Both the position numbers and the translations under genes were made by a program. From Chenopodium formosanum (Eukaryota; Streptophyta; Magnoliopsida; Caryophyllales; Amaranthaceae): a stretch of DNA of 64,000 nt. The stretch spans positions 32,114,501 through 32,178,500 of the forward strand of contig CM044869.1 in assembly GCA_024500155.1 (NCBI GenBank), given 5' to 3'. The notes beneath the pieces were generated by a model. The model saw only the letters and a program-made list of their open reading frames with translations. It ran no database searches and was not told where the DNA came from. Positions within the stretch are counted from its first letter, which is position 1; every line of letters starts with the position of its first letter. Positions 46,140-57,180 of the stretch are shown here, one piece after another.

Positions 46140-48564
46140 CCTTGCTAATTGACTGAAACAATTTCTTGATAAAATTATTTCAGTTAATCAGAGTGCGTTT
46201 ACCCCTGGACGACTTATAACTGATAACATTCCTGTGGCTTTTGAACTCTTTCATCATATGAAAAATTTGCCGAATAAAGGAGGGTATATGGCCATGAAGC
46301 TTGATATGTCGAAAGCTTATGACAGGATTGAATGGGATTTTCTTGAAGCTATTCTGGAGAAGTTTGGTTTTGAGCAGAATTGGAGTAACTGTGTTATGAA
46401 GTGTGTTCGATCGGTGAATTTTTCTGTGTTAATTAATGGGCGTCCCACTTTCTCCCCGGGTAGAGAAATACGGCAAGGTGACCCTATATCACCGTATCTA
46501 TTCATTTTGTGTGCAGAGGTCTTCTCTCATCTCTTGCGGAGTGCAGAAGAACAGGGTAGTCTCATGGGGATTCGTGTTGTTCCCACGGCCCCTCCTATTA
46601 GTCATCTGTTGTTTGCAGATGATTGCATTATTTTTTCTAAGGCTACGGAGAGTAATGCAGAGACTATTTTGGAAGTTCTCGAGATTTATGAGTTGTCTTC
46701 GGGCTAAAAAATAAATTTTGATAAGACAACTATTTCTTTTAGCAAGGGTATCTCGAGTCAGAAAAGAACGGAGTTGGCGCACAAAATTGGGGTTAGGGAG
46801 GTGGATGTTCATGATCATTATCTTGGTCTTCCGACGGTTGGGAGGTCTAAGAGAGTAATTACAAGAGGTGTGAAAGAAAAATTGTGGAAGAAGCTACAAG
46901 GTTGGAAGGAGATGGTTTTATAAGTACGGAGGTTATGATAAAAGCAGGGGCCCAATCTCTCCCCACCTACGCGATGAGTGATTTTAAATTTCCATCGTCT
47001 TTTTATGATGAATTACCATCTCTTGGAGCTCAATTTTGGTGGGGTCAAAAACAAGGAGAAAGAAAAATTCATTAGTTAGCTTGGAAGAAACTGTGCAAAT
47101 CAAAGTTGGAAGGTGGTTTGGGTTTTTGAGATTTCAAGACGGTGGTCCCTTATTTTCCTTAAAAAACAGGAAAAAAGGCAAGCCAACTCATGATGAATCT
47201 CTTGCTGCAACATCAGTCTCGCCCTTTTCAACCATCAAAAAGAACAGTACCAGCACATAAAACGACTTGCTCTCTGGAATCAAGTCTTCTTCAATGGCTC
47301 ACTTCGCCTACGCAACGAAGAGAAGTAGTTTACTTGCCTAACGATTCTGCTATTTTGGTGGCCGCTGATTCGCACGAAGCTGGTCCCTCTGGGGAAAAGG
47401 CGTGGTTCAATTGAACTCTTCTTGGTAAACAAGCTTGGAGATTGCTATTGAAACCGGAAAGTCTTCTGAGTAAAATCTTAAAGAGTCGGTATTTCCCGAA
47501 TTCGACCTTTATGGATGCTACGCTTGGCTCGAATCCAAGCTATACTTGGAGAGGTATTTGTGAGGCAAGGTGGGTTGTTTGAAGGGGTATGAGGTGGAGG
47601 GTGGGAGATGGGCAGCAAATTCGAGTTTGGACTGACGAATGGGTGCCAAAATATTTGCTTGGCGTGCTTGCCAAGATGCTATTCCGACAAGAAGAGGGAT
47701 TAGTTTTCGGGTTCCTGATTATGATCCGATGTGTACAGTCTGCTGTAGGGAAGAGGAGTCTGTAATTCATGCTTTGAAGAATCGTAGGGCTGCTAAAGCT
47801 GTGTGGAAACACAAAGAGTATGCTTTTGTTGCAGAGCTAAATTCTCGCAATATTTTTGATTGGTGGGAGAGCTGTTTTTTGGAGCTTGATGAAGAGGATG
47901 TGGCTAATGTAATTACCATCAGTTGGGCAATCTGGAATGCTTGAAACTCGCTGATCATGCCAGGGGAAAACTCGGTGCCTCGAGATGTGGTGAGGTACGC
48001 AATGAAGGTCAGTGGGGAAGCTCGAGAGGGGCAACGTGGGGCTGCTGGTAAGGGAGGTGCTGTGTCTGCCTTCCCTACTGTTTGGTCTCCTCTTGAGGTT
48101 GGCTGGTCGAAGCTCAATGTGGATGCGGGTGAAGTGGGAGCTCTAGGTTGGGTTTTGGAGTTGTGGTGTGTGACTCATGTGGGGTTGTTAGTGGTTGTGC
48201 AGTTCTCATTGGCAAAGTGGGATACTCAAATTGCAGAAGCAAAAGCTATTGCTTGGGGCATGAGATTTGCGTTGGAGTTGGGCTTAAGGAAGGTCATCGT
48301 AGAGGGTGATTGCTTGGATGTTAATCAAGCCCTGAAGGAGAAGGCTGGTGGTTTGAGTTCCTTTCATTTAGTTCTAGAGGATATTTTATTTTTATGTTCT
48401 TCTTTCACTAGTATCTCTGTGAAGCGTGGGGGTAATAAAGTAGCACATTATTTGGCTCACCTTCAACCTTGGAAAGTCGGTCGTGTGGAACAATGGGTTC
48501 CCTCCATGTATTCTTGACATTGCTTCGTCTGATTTAGTAATATAATTCCATTCGTGGGTTTTTT

Positions 48565-48600
<36 letters not shown>
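46140..48600 (+). mobile_element. 5'-truncated LINE (L1 type) with poly(A) tail
   Basis: Flanked by a 15-18 bp duplication (AAATTATTGATAAAGT words at 46122-46139 and after the tail, to 48614). It starts inside reverse transcriptase and ends in about 35 A (48566-48600). The endonuclease part is absent, so it arrived by truncated target-primed insertion. Orientation is opposite to the host gene whose intron it occupies. Confidence 0.93.
46143..48517 (+). pseudogene. LINE reverse transcriptase, zinc-ribbon and RNase H remnant
   Basis: RT motifs in order: SVNQSAFTPGRLITDN (about 46180), MKLDMSKAYDRIEW, VLINGRPTFSPGREIRQGDPISPYLF and the active site FADDCIIF at about 46615. A stop at 46705-46707 follows ELSSG, and further stops and frameshifts follow. 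At 47640-47944 lies the zf-RVT-like segment (GAKIFAWRACQDAIPTRRG .. CTVCCREEESVIHAL). At 47957-48517 is a plant-LINE type RNase H domain (WSKLNVDAG, AEAKAIAWGMRFALELG, VIVEGDCLDV), with the first catalytic Asp present but the usual following glycine-rich part altered. Not functional. Confidence 0.92.
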
Positions 48601-48603
<3 letters not shown>

Positions 48604-48946
48604 ATTGATAAAGTGATTTAAGACTGGGAGTACAAAAATATTACGCAAAAGGTTAAGCTATTACATACCCTTCATAAAGATTAACATGTTGCAATTACAA
48701 AAGTTGTTCGGCAGCTTTTTATAAATTAAAATATATACTATGTTGATTTGTTAGGGCTTTTAAAGATTGAATTTGACTATAAAGTCATATTCTTTTGTAC
48801 TGAAATCAATCATTCAAGTAAATTAAAAATTTAGAAATACAGTCAATCCAAAATATTAGATCTAATTCTCAATTTCCCATCAAGTTTATTCCATATATTT
48901 TATCATAAAGGCGAGTATGAAATTTTCATTCCATATTTCCCTAATA

Positions 48947-48948
<2 letters not shown>

Positions 48949-49021
<73 letters not shown>
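48949..49021. repeat. (TA)n microsatellite
   Basis: About 72 bp of TA repeats inside the host-gene intron; a shorter run is at 49122-49136. Confidence 0.95.
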
Positions 49022-49026
<5 letters not shown>

Positions 49027-49136
49027 AGAATATGCTAATACTTAGAAAATGGATTCTAGGATTCCTGACTTACAAAAGACCACTAACAAATAAATAGCAT
49101 GTTCTTCTCCTAAACTTTAGGAATATATATATATAT

Positions 49137-50331
49137 AATTTGTACTCAATTACCGAATCATAAAAAACTAAACTAGATTTGTTTTAATTGTTTAATTTAA
49201 TGACATATGCTGATCATCTTACAATATAGGTGCTCAATCACAAACTTATTGCACCATAATAAATAACCATAATTTATATCATGATTTAATCTGTAAAATT
49301 TTTCAAACTTAAAACATAAAATAGAATCAAGAAATCATTTGAATAAAGATAAATATAAGCGAAAAACAACATCATGAGTATGATTTATTATTACCAAAAG
49401 CCACCCATTTTCAATTCCTTAGGAATCTATCACTCAAAATAAATATACTTTACGGATAATGTCTACATTTATGATAGAACTTGAACGTATGCAAAAGTTT
49501 AATGATCCGAATATGATACAATAAATTTACATTATCATGTATTACAAATCATTGTATAACATTTTGGTGGAAGACTTATTTCTAATTTGTGAGCCCTCAT
49601 GTCTCTCACTCTAACCTTGGCGAATACTTCCATCACCATATCAATTTTTTGTAGTATAGCATATATTTATAGTGGAATATATTGGTTCTTTGTTCCACCA
49701 TTCTTGCACATGTTAGTTCGAGATTTTTCTACTTACAACTAGATTTCTATTCTCTACATTTTTCTACAAGATTTTTCCATACACTAAAAATTCCAGATTA
49801 TTCTTTACTATTCTAGACAATTATCGACACTAGATTTTTCAAGATTACCATTTTAATTGTAACCATTTCCTAATAACTGTTTTATATAACACTATAGGCA
49901 ATGTATAGACTAATAGACCTCCATTTGCTATTCAAATTACAGAAAGCAAAAGGAAACTTACATTCGAGCACAGTACCTCCACACTACTAAATATATTTTA
50001 GTATAGAAATTACTAACATCATCTTTTAGACACAGACTTACTAGTGTTACTACTTTGTAGACACCTAACAACATTGCTCGTTTTAGATACATAACAAATG
50101 TAAGAAAAGGGAATCACCACTAATATATGTAGTAAACTAGTATAGCCTTACATTAATTTCCAAAGTTCAATTCAACTTCAATAGCATCACTTCCAACATC
50201 TTAAAGCATTATTAAGAAGTTTCAATGTAACAAACCACAATACATCCACAAGTTCAAAACTTTCAAGAATATTCACAAGATTATAGATTCAACGAAACAT
50301 ATTTTACATCAACGAAAATTTATTTTACACA
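49137..50331. other. Intronic sequence without recognised feature
   Basis: AT-rich; no exon with supported splice sites and no bordered element was seen. Confidence 0.45.
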
Positions 50332-50399
50332 TCTATACTAATATTTAATAACAGGAAAACATAAAGGAAATTTAGAGTGCCATGTGTCAATTTTGTTTT

Positions 50400-50431
<32 letters not shown>

Positions 50432-50633
50432 GTAATATATGTCTTTTCATCCTAATGTTCAGTTTATTTCCAAATGAAACTTCATTCCACTTAAATTTAT
50501 TCCCAGAGAATTAGTTTCTTCTTTCAAAATTCATACGAAAACTAACTTTTATACGATAATTCTTAAATCAGCCCTTCACAAAAAAATATCTCATCAAAAG
50601 TTTAACCCATGCATTACACTGGGTAAATACTAG
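50332..50633 (+). mobile_element. Non-autonomous Helitron (302 bp)
   Basis: 5' end TCTATACTAATATT after A; 3' end hairpin CCCATGCATTACACTGGG, then TAAATACTAG before T. This is the A|TC...CTAG|T rule of Helitrons, without target duplication. A T run lies inside. Confidence 0.8.
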
Positions 50634-51309
50634 TTAGTATTAAAATTATACTATTTGCATTCAAAAACATGAACTTCAATTCAATCAGAATCAAAAGTAT
50701 TCAAAAAATTAAAATTGAAAGCATAAAAAATGTACCAGTAGACAGGTAATGCAATGAAAGAAAAGAGATTAATAGATTAATTTATTAAAGTATCAAATTA
50801 ATGATTGGAAACTATAACACTTCTCATTTACAGGGGCAGAGAGAGTTCACAATATGAAGCAACAATAAATACGATACAAATTAGAAAATTATATGTCACA
50901 AATTCGAACTTCAAAATGCAAACTTCAAATCGAAGTTAAATTTGCAAGATTATTTATATACCCTTCACACGTTCATCGGAATAGAAAAAGGCTGACTAAC
51001 ACAACGCCTCCAAAAGCAAATTTTTAGAAAATTACTGAACAACAAAATTCTAACCAAAACAACAATAAAATTAAACACAATCACATAAGTAGAACTCAAT
51101 TATCCATGGTACTCAATTACATGAATAATGTCACTATATAATACTTGGTAAACATCAAGATATGGTATAAATTGTTCCTTTTCTTCAAGGATTCCAATAA
51201 ACAGAAAACGAACAAATTCAACTTCAATTGATTTTCAATAATGTTAAAAAAAAAATAAATAAAAAATAAAAAAAAATACAAGATAATAAAACGAAAAGTT
51301 GGGAATCAC

Positions 51310-51547
51310 CTTGAGTAGTGACATCGGTGGGTAAATCGTCAACAGAAGAAGATTCTGGAATATCATTACTGCTTTGGACCTCAGAAGGTTTAGAGTGAGA
51401 AGAGGACTGAGATGAGGAATATTGACGCAAGAATGCAAAAAAAGAGGGGAGAGAAAATAAAGGTGAAATTTGAGGTTTACAAAATGATTTGGGAATGGAG
51501 TTTAATCGGATAGTACTGAGTCTACGGAGGAGGAGCAGTCTATTCAT
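51310..51547 (-). CDS. First exon of the host gene, mitochondrial-type presequence
   Basis: ATG at 51547-51545 in the context GCCGCCATGAAT. The first 79 residues run MNRLLLLRRLSTIRLNS.. to ..DDLPTDVTTQ and end at a good donor (CAAG|GTGATT). Residues 1-45 are rich in Arg, Ser and Leu with no acidic residue, typical of a mitochondrial targeting peptide; a serine-rich linker follows and turns acidic after residue 55. The exon leaves one base, which joins in phase to the exon at 44797. GC content and codon use are unlike the transposons around it. The short upstream region 51548-51700 is presumably its promoter; no TATA box was evident. Confidence 0.65.
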
Positions 51548-51783
51548 GGCGGCTTTCGTTGAGACTTTCTTTTGGTGGGCTCCGATTGTATCGCCGGAAA
51601 CAAGTGCAAATTTTGAGTTAGTTTGGAGTGGAAATTAGCTAGTTTAAAACATACCATGCCCTAATTTATCTCTTTGATTCTTTCAAAAAAAAAAAAAAAA
51701 AATTTATCTCTTTGATTAAGTGCGTGTTTGGTTCCAATGAAAATTAATTTGAATAAGTTATCACGATAATCTATTATTATTAA

Positions 51784-52292
51784 CTAGTATAAGTCCCGTG
51801 CAATGCATAATTTTTACAAAAATTTATTACAAATTACAGCGTTTAGTTATTAGTACAATATATAACGTTTAAAATGAATTAAATTACTGAACATATTAAA
51901 ATAACTTCACTATATACAGTACATTATTCATTATATACAATACTATGGACCCATCATTTTGTTGATGGGTTTATTCTTGAAAATAAAATATAAAGTACAA
52001 CATATGCATATAATTAGATAAAAAAAGAATAATTTAAAGTCTTATAGTAAATTACTACTTTAATCCACTATAAAAATGGAAAGAAAGATATGAAAATATA
52101 TATTGGTAAAACATATATGGAACTATGGAAGAAATTTGATGTAAAATATAGAAGTTAATATTTCACAAAAAAAAAAAAAAAAAATAAAAAAAATAAATAA
52201 ATAAATAAAAACAACACATTTAGGCGGGACAATTTTTAATTAGAACATGACACGTGTCATCTCAAAGTTCTCCTTTAGTATAAAGTAATAGA
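51784..52292 (-). mobile_element. Non-autonomous Helitron (509 bp)
   Basis: On the minus strand it starts TCTATTACTTTATACTAAAGG (from 52292) and ends with ATGCATTGCACGGGACTTATA + CTAG (51787-51784) before T. Contains the ACACGTGTCAT word shared with the Helitron-like repeat at 36287-38012. It sits just upstream of the host gene. Confidence 0.8.
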
Positions 52293-53279
52293 TGAGAATT
52301 TATTTTCCGCATTTAAAATAAGTAGAATTGAAAATCGGGAAAAGGGTAGTACTTGGTATACAAAATTAAATGAAATGTTGCCAACTCGGCCAAGAAAAGA
52401 GGAAAGGAAAAAAAAATGGCCCACTTCAAAATAAGATTCACTTTCAACCAATAGGGAGCTTGGTATACAAGATTATTTTATACACGAAGTGTACCCTTAA
52501 CATCTCCTTGAAAATCGTGTCTAAAAAAAGTTTCTTCTTTTAATGGGCTCCAGCTATAAATGTGGTAAACTGACATTGTAAACTTAATTGTTAAAGCTTT
52601 CACCTTCATCCCACCCACCATATCTGTCGAGTTAACTCAATTGAAGGAGCTTGAGCTTCGATCATCTTCATCCTCTACCAACCTTCCACCGCACTACCAT
52701 CAATCTTCACCAGCGGAATCATTATCGGGGACGACGAACCCTATGAAAAGGGTGAAATCAAGGGCAAATTCGATCCCAAAGGGTAGGGGTGACCAAGTCC
52801 TCCATTGAAGCTACTATTGAGTTTGATCTCCTCCATTCAAGAGCTTGCTTTTCTCCATTGTTAGTTATGAAATTTCGAGAACGACATTAACGCTAAAGTA
52901 ACAGTAATCTGGCATTAAAGATATGAACTTGTGAAATTACTATGCTGCTCATACTTGTCCATAACACTTTACTATTTTAACCCTAGATAAATAGCTAAAG
53001 TTTATTATTTTAAAATACAAAGTTTAAAAAGACATTTGTCCTCAACCTTTTTTTTTTTTTTTGTGATTTTTTGATAACTTGGGCAGTTAACGCGATGTAC
53101 GCATTATGACTAGCCATGTAGAAGTTCATTCATGTTGGCCTTATGTTATAATTTTAGTTGATGGTAGCATTAATGGGGAAGATATGTTAATAAATATTTT
53201 TAGGGGCATAATCGTCTCAACACTATTCATAAGAGTTTAGTCATAATTTTTAAAAGGTAGGGATTATTTTGGGTGTTTT
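52293..53279. other. Intergenic, no gene called
   Basis: A CTATAAATG word at 52552-52560 is followed by a pyrimidine-rich stretch with CATCTTCATCC words, which looks leader-like, but the frames are short. T run at 53048-53062. Confidence 0.4.
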
Positions 53280-53738
53280 TGTCCCTCGGGAGAGTTAAAG
53301 CTCGAAGACTAGTCCGACGGCGCCTGTACCTGCAAGAACAACGGAGACTCCGGTTGGTTGGAGCTCCGTCTCCAACGATCAAGTTAGAACATGTATGGAG
53401 TAGGTAAAAAGGTGCGAAAAGTAAAGGAGATCTTCTTGGATTCCGAGATCAGGTGTTTTCTCTGATGTAAGAGAATGTAGGGTATGTTGTAATTAATTAT
53501 AGGTCCTCCCCCAAAATGGGGAAAATCTCCCTATTTATAGGGTCATTGGTAAATGTGCCCTTGATTAGGTCACTCTGACCTAATCTCGTTGGGTTGCGCC
53601 GAATTACAGCTTTCCCGGGATTTGGGCCCTTAAAGGCCGCCCTTTCTCCCAAATTCTGGGAATGACACGTGTCAAAGGGAGATTGGTCCAATTTGGACGA
53701 ATCTTGGGTTGACACGTGTCACTCAGCCACCCTTTTCT
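53280..53738 (-). repeat. LTR-like segment of gypsy remnant P (ends approximate)
   Basis: A minus-strand TATA (CCCTATTTATAGGG, 53530-53543) lies downstream of the minus-strand start near 53722 (TGACACGTGTCAACCC), preceded on that strand by a purine-rich A/G tract (rc of 53728-53752). An antisense gene begins beyond it, as expected next to the 3' LTR. The left border was not found. Confidence 0.5.
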
Positions 53739-53824
53739 TTTTTTTTTTTTTTACTTTTTTTACTGTGAAATTTTAACCTTTCATATTCCATAGAAATTAC
53801 AAGGATACTCATGTATTTACCCCT

Positions 53825-53832
53825 CTATAAAT
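53825..53832 (+). promoter_or_regulatory. TATA box of the antisense gene of element P
   Basis: TATAAATA, about 350 bp before the ATG at 54179. The leader is purine-rich (AGAGAGAGAAAG) and probably holds an intron at 54068-54172. Confidence 0.6.
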
Positions 53833-54067
53833 ACGAGTTTTACCCTCCTTAATTTGGACGTTTCCAAAACTTTTTTAGAGAGAGAAAGTCAAAGCATTCT
53901 AGATAGAGAAGCTCTGACCACCGTCTGTGTTAACACACAATCGTCGTTTCTTTTCCGCCTGCCCCAATCGGTTGAGCAACCTCTTGTGCCATATACAAGC
54001 AAGGTCACCCTCACCAGCCTACTACAGCCGGTCAACGCTTGACCCATTCCAGAGTCAAATTCTAAAG

Positions 54068-54172
54068 GTACGGTCTCCTAGTACGACTGAGTCTAGGATT
54101 GGGAGCGCCGGCTCTGGGTGCATGGAGCAATTTTGTACATCCCCCCAACCGACCGTCTCTATGTCTGTGCAG
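54068..54172 (+). other. Probable leader intron of the antisense gene of P
   Basis: Donor CTAAAG|GTACGG and acceptor GTCTGTGCAG|GACATAATGG, placing ATG 54179 six bases after the splice. This makes 54179 the best start over the in-frame upstream ATG at 53927. Confidence 0.55.
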
Positions 54173-54178
54173 GACATA

Positions 54179-55964
54179 ATGGCTAGAACTAAGCAAACAG
54201 CCACCAGACGGCAGAGAAGAGACAGTTCATTGGAAGTGTCGTCTGATGAAGTGACCCCGGTTGAGGGGGAATAAATGCAAGATGATTCGGGAGAGTACTC
54301 CCCGTTTGGGATCCCTAGGACCCCTAGTGATACAATATTAGGTGAAGTTGAGGGTAGAGACGGCGAGGAAGATGTCTCCCAAGTTGAACTTGAGGAAATT
54401 GGACCCAAAGATGGAGACGGGGAGGGATCTGCGTTTGACTCGGGGTTAGATGGCGAAGAGGTCTCCCAGGAGAGAGACGGGGGGAGCACCGCCTCTGGGT
54501 CTAGCTTTGAGGATAGTAGCGATGCTCCTCTATCCCCGCTTGAGGATAGTGAGGCCGAGGAGAGGAAAAAATGGGACAAGAAGGCGAACCCCTTCGAAAT
54601 CCACGTCTCCGCCAAAGAGAGAGAAAGCATGGTGAAGGGGCTTAAAAATTTTAAACTCAAACGGCCCCTGGGGGATGGATATACGATCCAGGTGCCACCT
54701 GAGTTAGGCACTGTCTCTTGGAAGGGCGATCAGGAGAACGCCAATGCCTACTTTGGTTGTTATGAGGCGACATTCCTGGCTGGCCTCCGGTTCCCCCTCC
54801 ATGATGCTGTGAAAGCCATCTTGGGAGGATATGGCCTAGGCGTCTGGTAGTTAACCCCAAACTTGTGGGCTAACATCCTTGGATACGTCGCCGCCTGCGA
54901 GATGCAGGGTTTGAATCCCGGCTGGGAGGCTTTTGCACACATGCACTACCTTAGCCGCAGCCCAGGCGGTTGGAGGGCGTGGTACACCCTGACCACTTAC
55001 CCTAAATATCAAATGACCTTAAACAAGGTATCCAAGTCTGACAACTGGAAGCATCGGTTCTATTTACTGTCTGCTCCCACCCGGCGTGAAAATTTTGAAC
55101 TTCGTCGGTATAATAAGAAGCCTGACCTTCTTGGTCAGAAATGTGCCCTCCCTCGGATTCTAGAGGACGACTATGAGAAAATCATAGAACCGGGGTTTTT
55201 TGAACTTGACACTGAGACCCTCTCAACCGGGGACATAATAAAGGTTCCAAGGAATTAGATACCCATGAGCGCATGGCTGAGGGACGAGGCATTCTTGTCC
55301 GCCTGTGGGTTGAGCACAATGTTCACAAAGCATATGTTTACTGTGCATCTGGCATTTTGCCGTTTGTACTATTGCTCTGCCAATTAATTATGCTATTGAA
55401 CTGAGTCTGTTTGTTTATTTTTTTTTGCAGAAGAGGCTTTGAGAATTCTCCCCGAAGACAAGATCCCCAAACAGTCCTCTGCCCAAATTCGCAAGAATCT
55501 AGCGGAGGCTAAAGCTGCTGAAATAAAAGCCAAGGTATGAACCCATCTGGATACCCATCTTCGACATTCACAAGAGCAGATTTGCCGGTTGCGTGCTTAA
55601 TAAGAAATTTCATTTGTACGGTGGAGAGGTTCCTAAATCCCTCAACAAGCTGTTCAAGCGGGGACGAGACGACACCGCCTCCACTCCTGCTAAGTCTTTG
55701 AAGACTTCGTCCGCCTAGACGGCTCCAGATGCTTCGTCTGGAAAAAACCGCCTGCGCATCAGGGGGAAAAACGTCACGCTTGGAGGCTTCGGACTTGGCC
55801 AGGGGTGCCCTAACTCCATCCGGCCTCTCTGCGCCTGCAGGTGATGTAAACCTGCGGGCTTCTGAAGGTATTAGTAATCCTTTCGAAACGCCGTCTGAGC
55901 TTGGTTGCTTGCGAGTGAAATCTCACTCTCAACAGACCTCTTCGTCGGATTTCAAGCAAAAAAG
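54179..55964 (+). pseudogene. Antisense gypsy gene, Transposase_28-like (putative gypsy-type transposon protein), broken
   Basis: The frame opens MARTKQTA then TRRQRRDSSLEV and meets a TAA at 54272. After it comes a long acidic Ser/Glu/Gly-rich region (54275-54560), a basic piece (ERKKWDKKANPFEIH) and a globular part resembling the plant family annotated as putative gypsy type transposon (PF04195): YFGCYEATFLAGLRFPLHDA, a TAG at 54848, LTPNLWANILGYVAACEMQG, then W...YYTL-like and NWKHRFYLLSAP to a stop at 55256. An intron (about 55250-55431, acceptor TTTTTTGCAG) leads to exon 55432-55532 (donor GCCAAG|GTATGA), and further coding-like sequence (LNKLFKRGRDDTASTPAKS) runs to 55964, where element B interrupts it. 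Such proteins have no established function. Confidence 0.7.
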
Positions 55965-56901
55965 TGTAGGGAATATTTCAAGCATCCCACACTTGAGCCC
56001 CACTGTGATCATACACTTAAGCATGGTGGCGTCCAAAGGGAAGGAAGCTAGAGTAAAAGAGAGAGACAGCTTCTAGCTTTTTAGAGAGAGAGAAAGAGAT
56101 GATTGTTGATTGTGAATGATTGTTGATTGTTGGTGATGATTGATGAATGATAACGGAGGAGATACGACCCCTATTTATAGAAAAAAAAAAGCTCGGAAAC
56201 AAATCAAGTCCTATTTGGAATAAAAACTAGCATCTGTCACCAGGCGACAAACATCAGCGCTATGCGACAAGCTTAGCACCAGGCGACAGACTTTGTCGTT
56301 TGGCGCTAATTAAAAGATAAAACGCGCTTTTGTACGGAATCCTCTTCTTAATATGATTAAGCAGCAAATTCCGTGTTTATCAAATTAAAATCAGGTTTAT
56401 CATAAAACACTTATTTTATTCCAAATAAAACTCTTTAAAATATAATTATTAATCCTAATTCCATTAGAATTAAAAGGAACCTTCTAGATATTCTAGAAGA
56501 TTAAAATCAATCATAATAACTTAAGGAATAATAATTAATAGGCCCTCCTCTAGATCATTGGGCCACATATAAAAATCATTTCGGGCCCAATTTAATATAA
56601 TCCATAACTTCCTCATTATTCATCGGAATTGGGCTTATAATATATCGTTGAAAATCTCTTTTCGAGCCCAATACAACTACACTATTATTGGACCCTTATC
56701 ATGGACCAAACTAAATTGGACTAGCAATTTTCATAAATAGAGTAAGAAAAGAAATGTTTTCGAAAACAGAAAGAGAGATATTTTAATAAAAACATCCACA
56801 TCACTAGACCTTTCACACTTTCACTTCGTTCGATAATCAAATGACGTGAAAGGTATTCATCACTGGGTTTGGTTTAGGGGAGACACATTTGGGTGTCTAC
56901 A
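55965..56901 (-). repeat. 3' LTR of element B (937 bp)
   Basis: Plus strand reads TGTAGGGAATATT ... GGGTGTCTACA. Relative to A it lacks about 900 bp of U5. Dyad cluster 56231-56309 and TATA box (TATTTATA on plus) 56172-56179, 52 bp apart. Confidence 0.9.
56172..56309 (-). promoter_or_regulatory. LTR promoter of B (3' copy): dyad cluster plus TATA
   Basis: TGTCACCAGGCGACAA, AGCGCTATGCGACAA, AGCACCAGGCGACAGA and TTTGTCGTTTGGCGCTAA lie upstream of TATAAATA on the minus strand. Confidence 0.7.
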
Positions 56902-56913
56902 GAAGCCCCCACT
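56902..56913 (-). other. Polypurine tract of element B
   Basis: GAAGCCCCCACT on plus, reverse complement of the tract in A, adjacent to the LTR. Confidence 0.8.
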
Positions 56914-57180
56914 TTAACTGAGTTTGGAGAAACGTAAGTTTCGAAAACGAAAGGTCTAAGTAGCGATAGGGACTGAGAATGATTCAGAACGTTCTGCGAT
57001 CCTATATCACTCTTGCAATGCTGATACCTGCAAACTAGCGTTAGTTAAAACAGATAAAAGAGTTAAGAAACGAGTATCTTTCACCATCAAGTACACGTCT
57101 CTGGAGTAATCGATTTTGTTTGATGATCTTCCTCAAGCTAGGGGATATCGCCTGAAGACTGCTACGCTTGCAGCTGCCTT

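Larger units (their letters stand above)
44798..51309 (-). other. Large intron (about 6.5 kb) of the host gene, packed with transposable elements
   Basis: Donor CTCAAG|GTGATT at 51310/51309, acceptor TGTGCAG at 44800-44798. It contains a possible Stowaway-like element, a hAT-like MITE, a 5'-truncated LINE in the opposite orientation, (TA)n tracts and a Helitron. Additional internal exons cannot be excluded, but none was seen and the two ends are already in phase. Confidence 0.5.

Noticed and set aside
48463..48648. 61-residue frame with a phenylalanine run
   Set aside because: Antisense of the LINE poly(A) tail.
52545..52860. Possible host gene start after TATAAATG at 52553
   Set aside because: No frame of useful length or splice-supported exon follows.
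53927..54274. Upstream start for the antisense gene of P
   Set aside because: A likely leader intron removes 54068-54172, leaving ATG 54179 as the first good start; the N-terminal stretch has no coding character.
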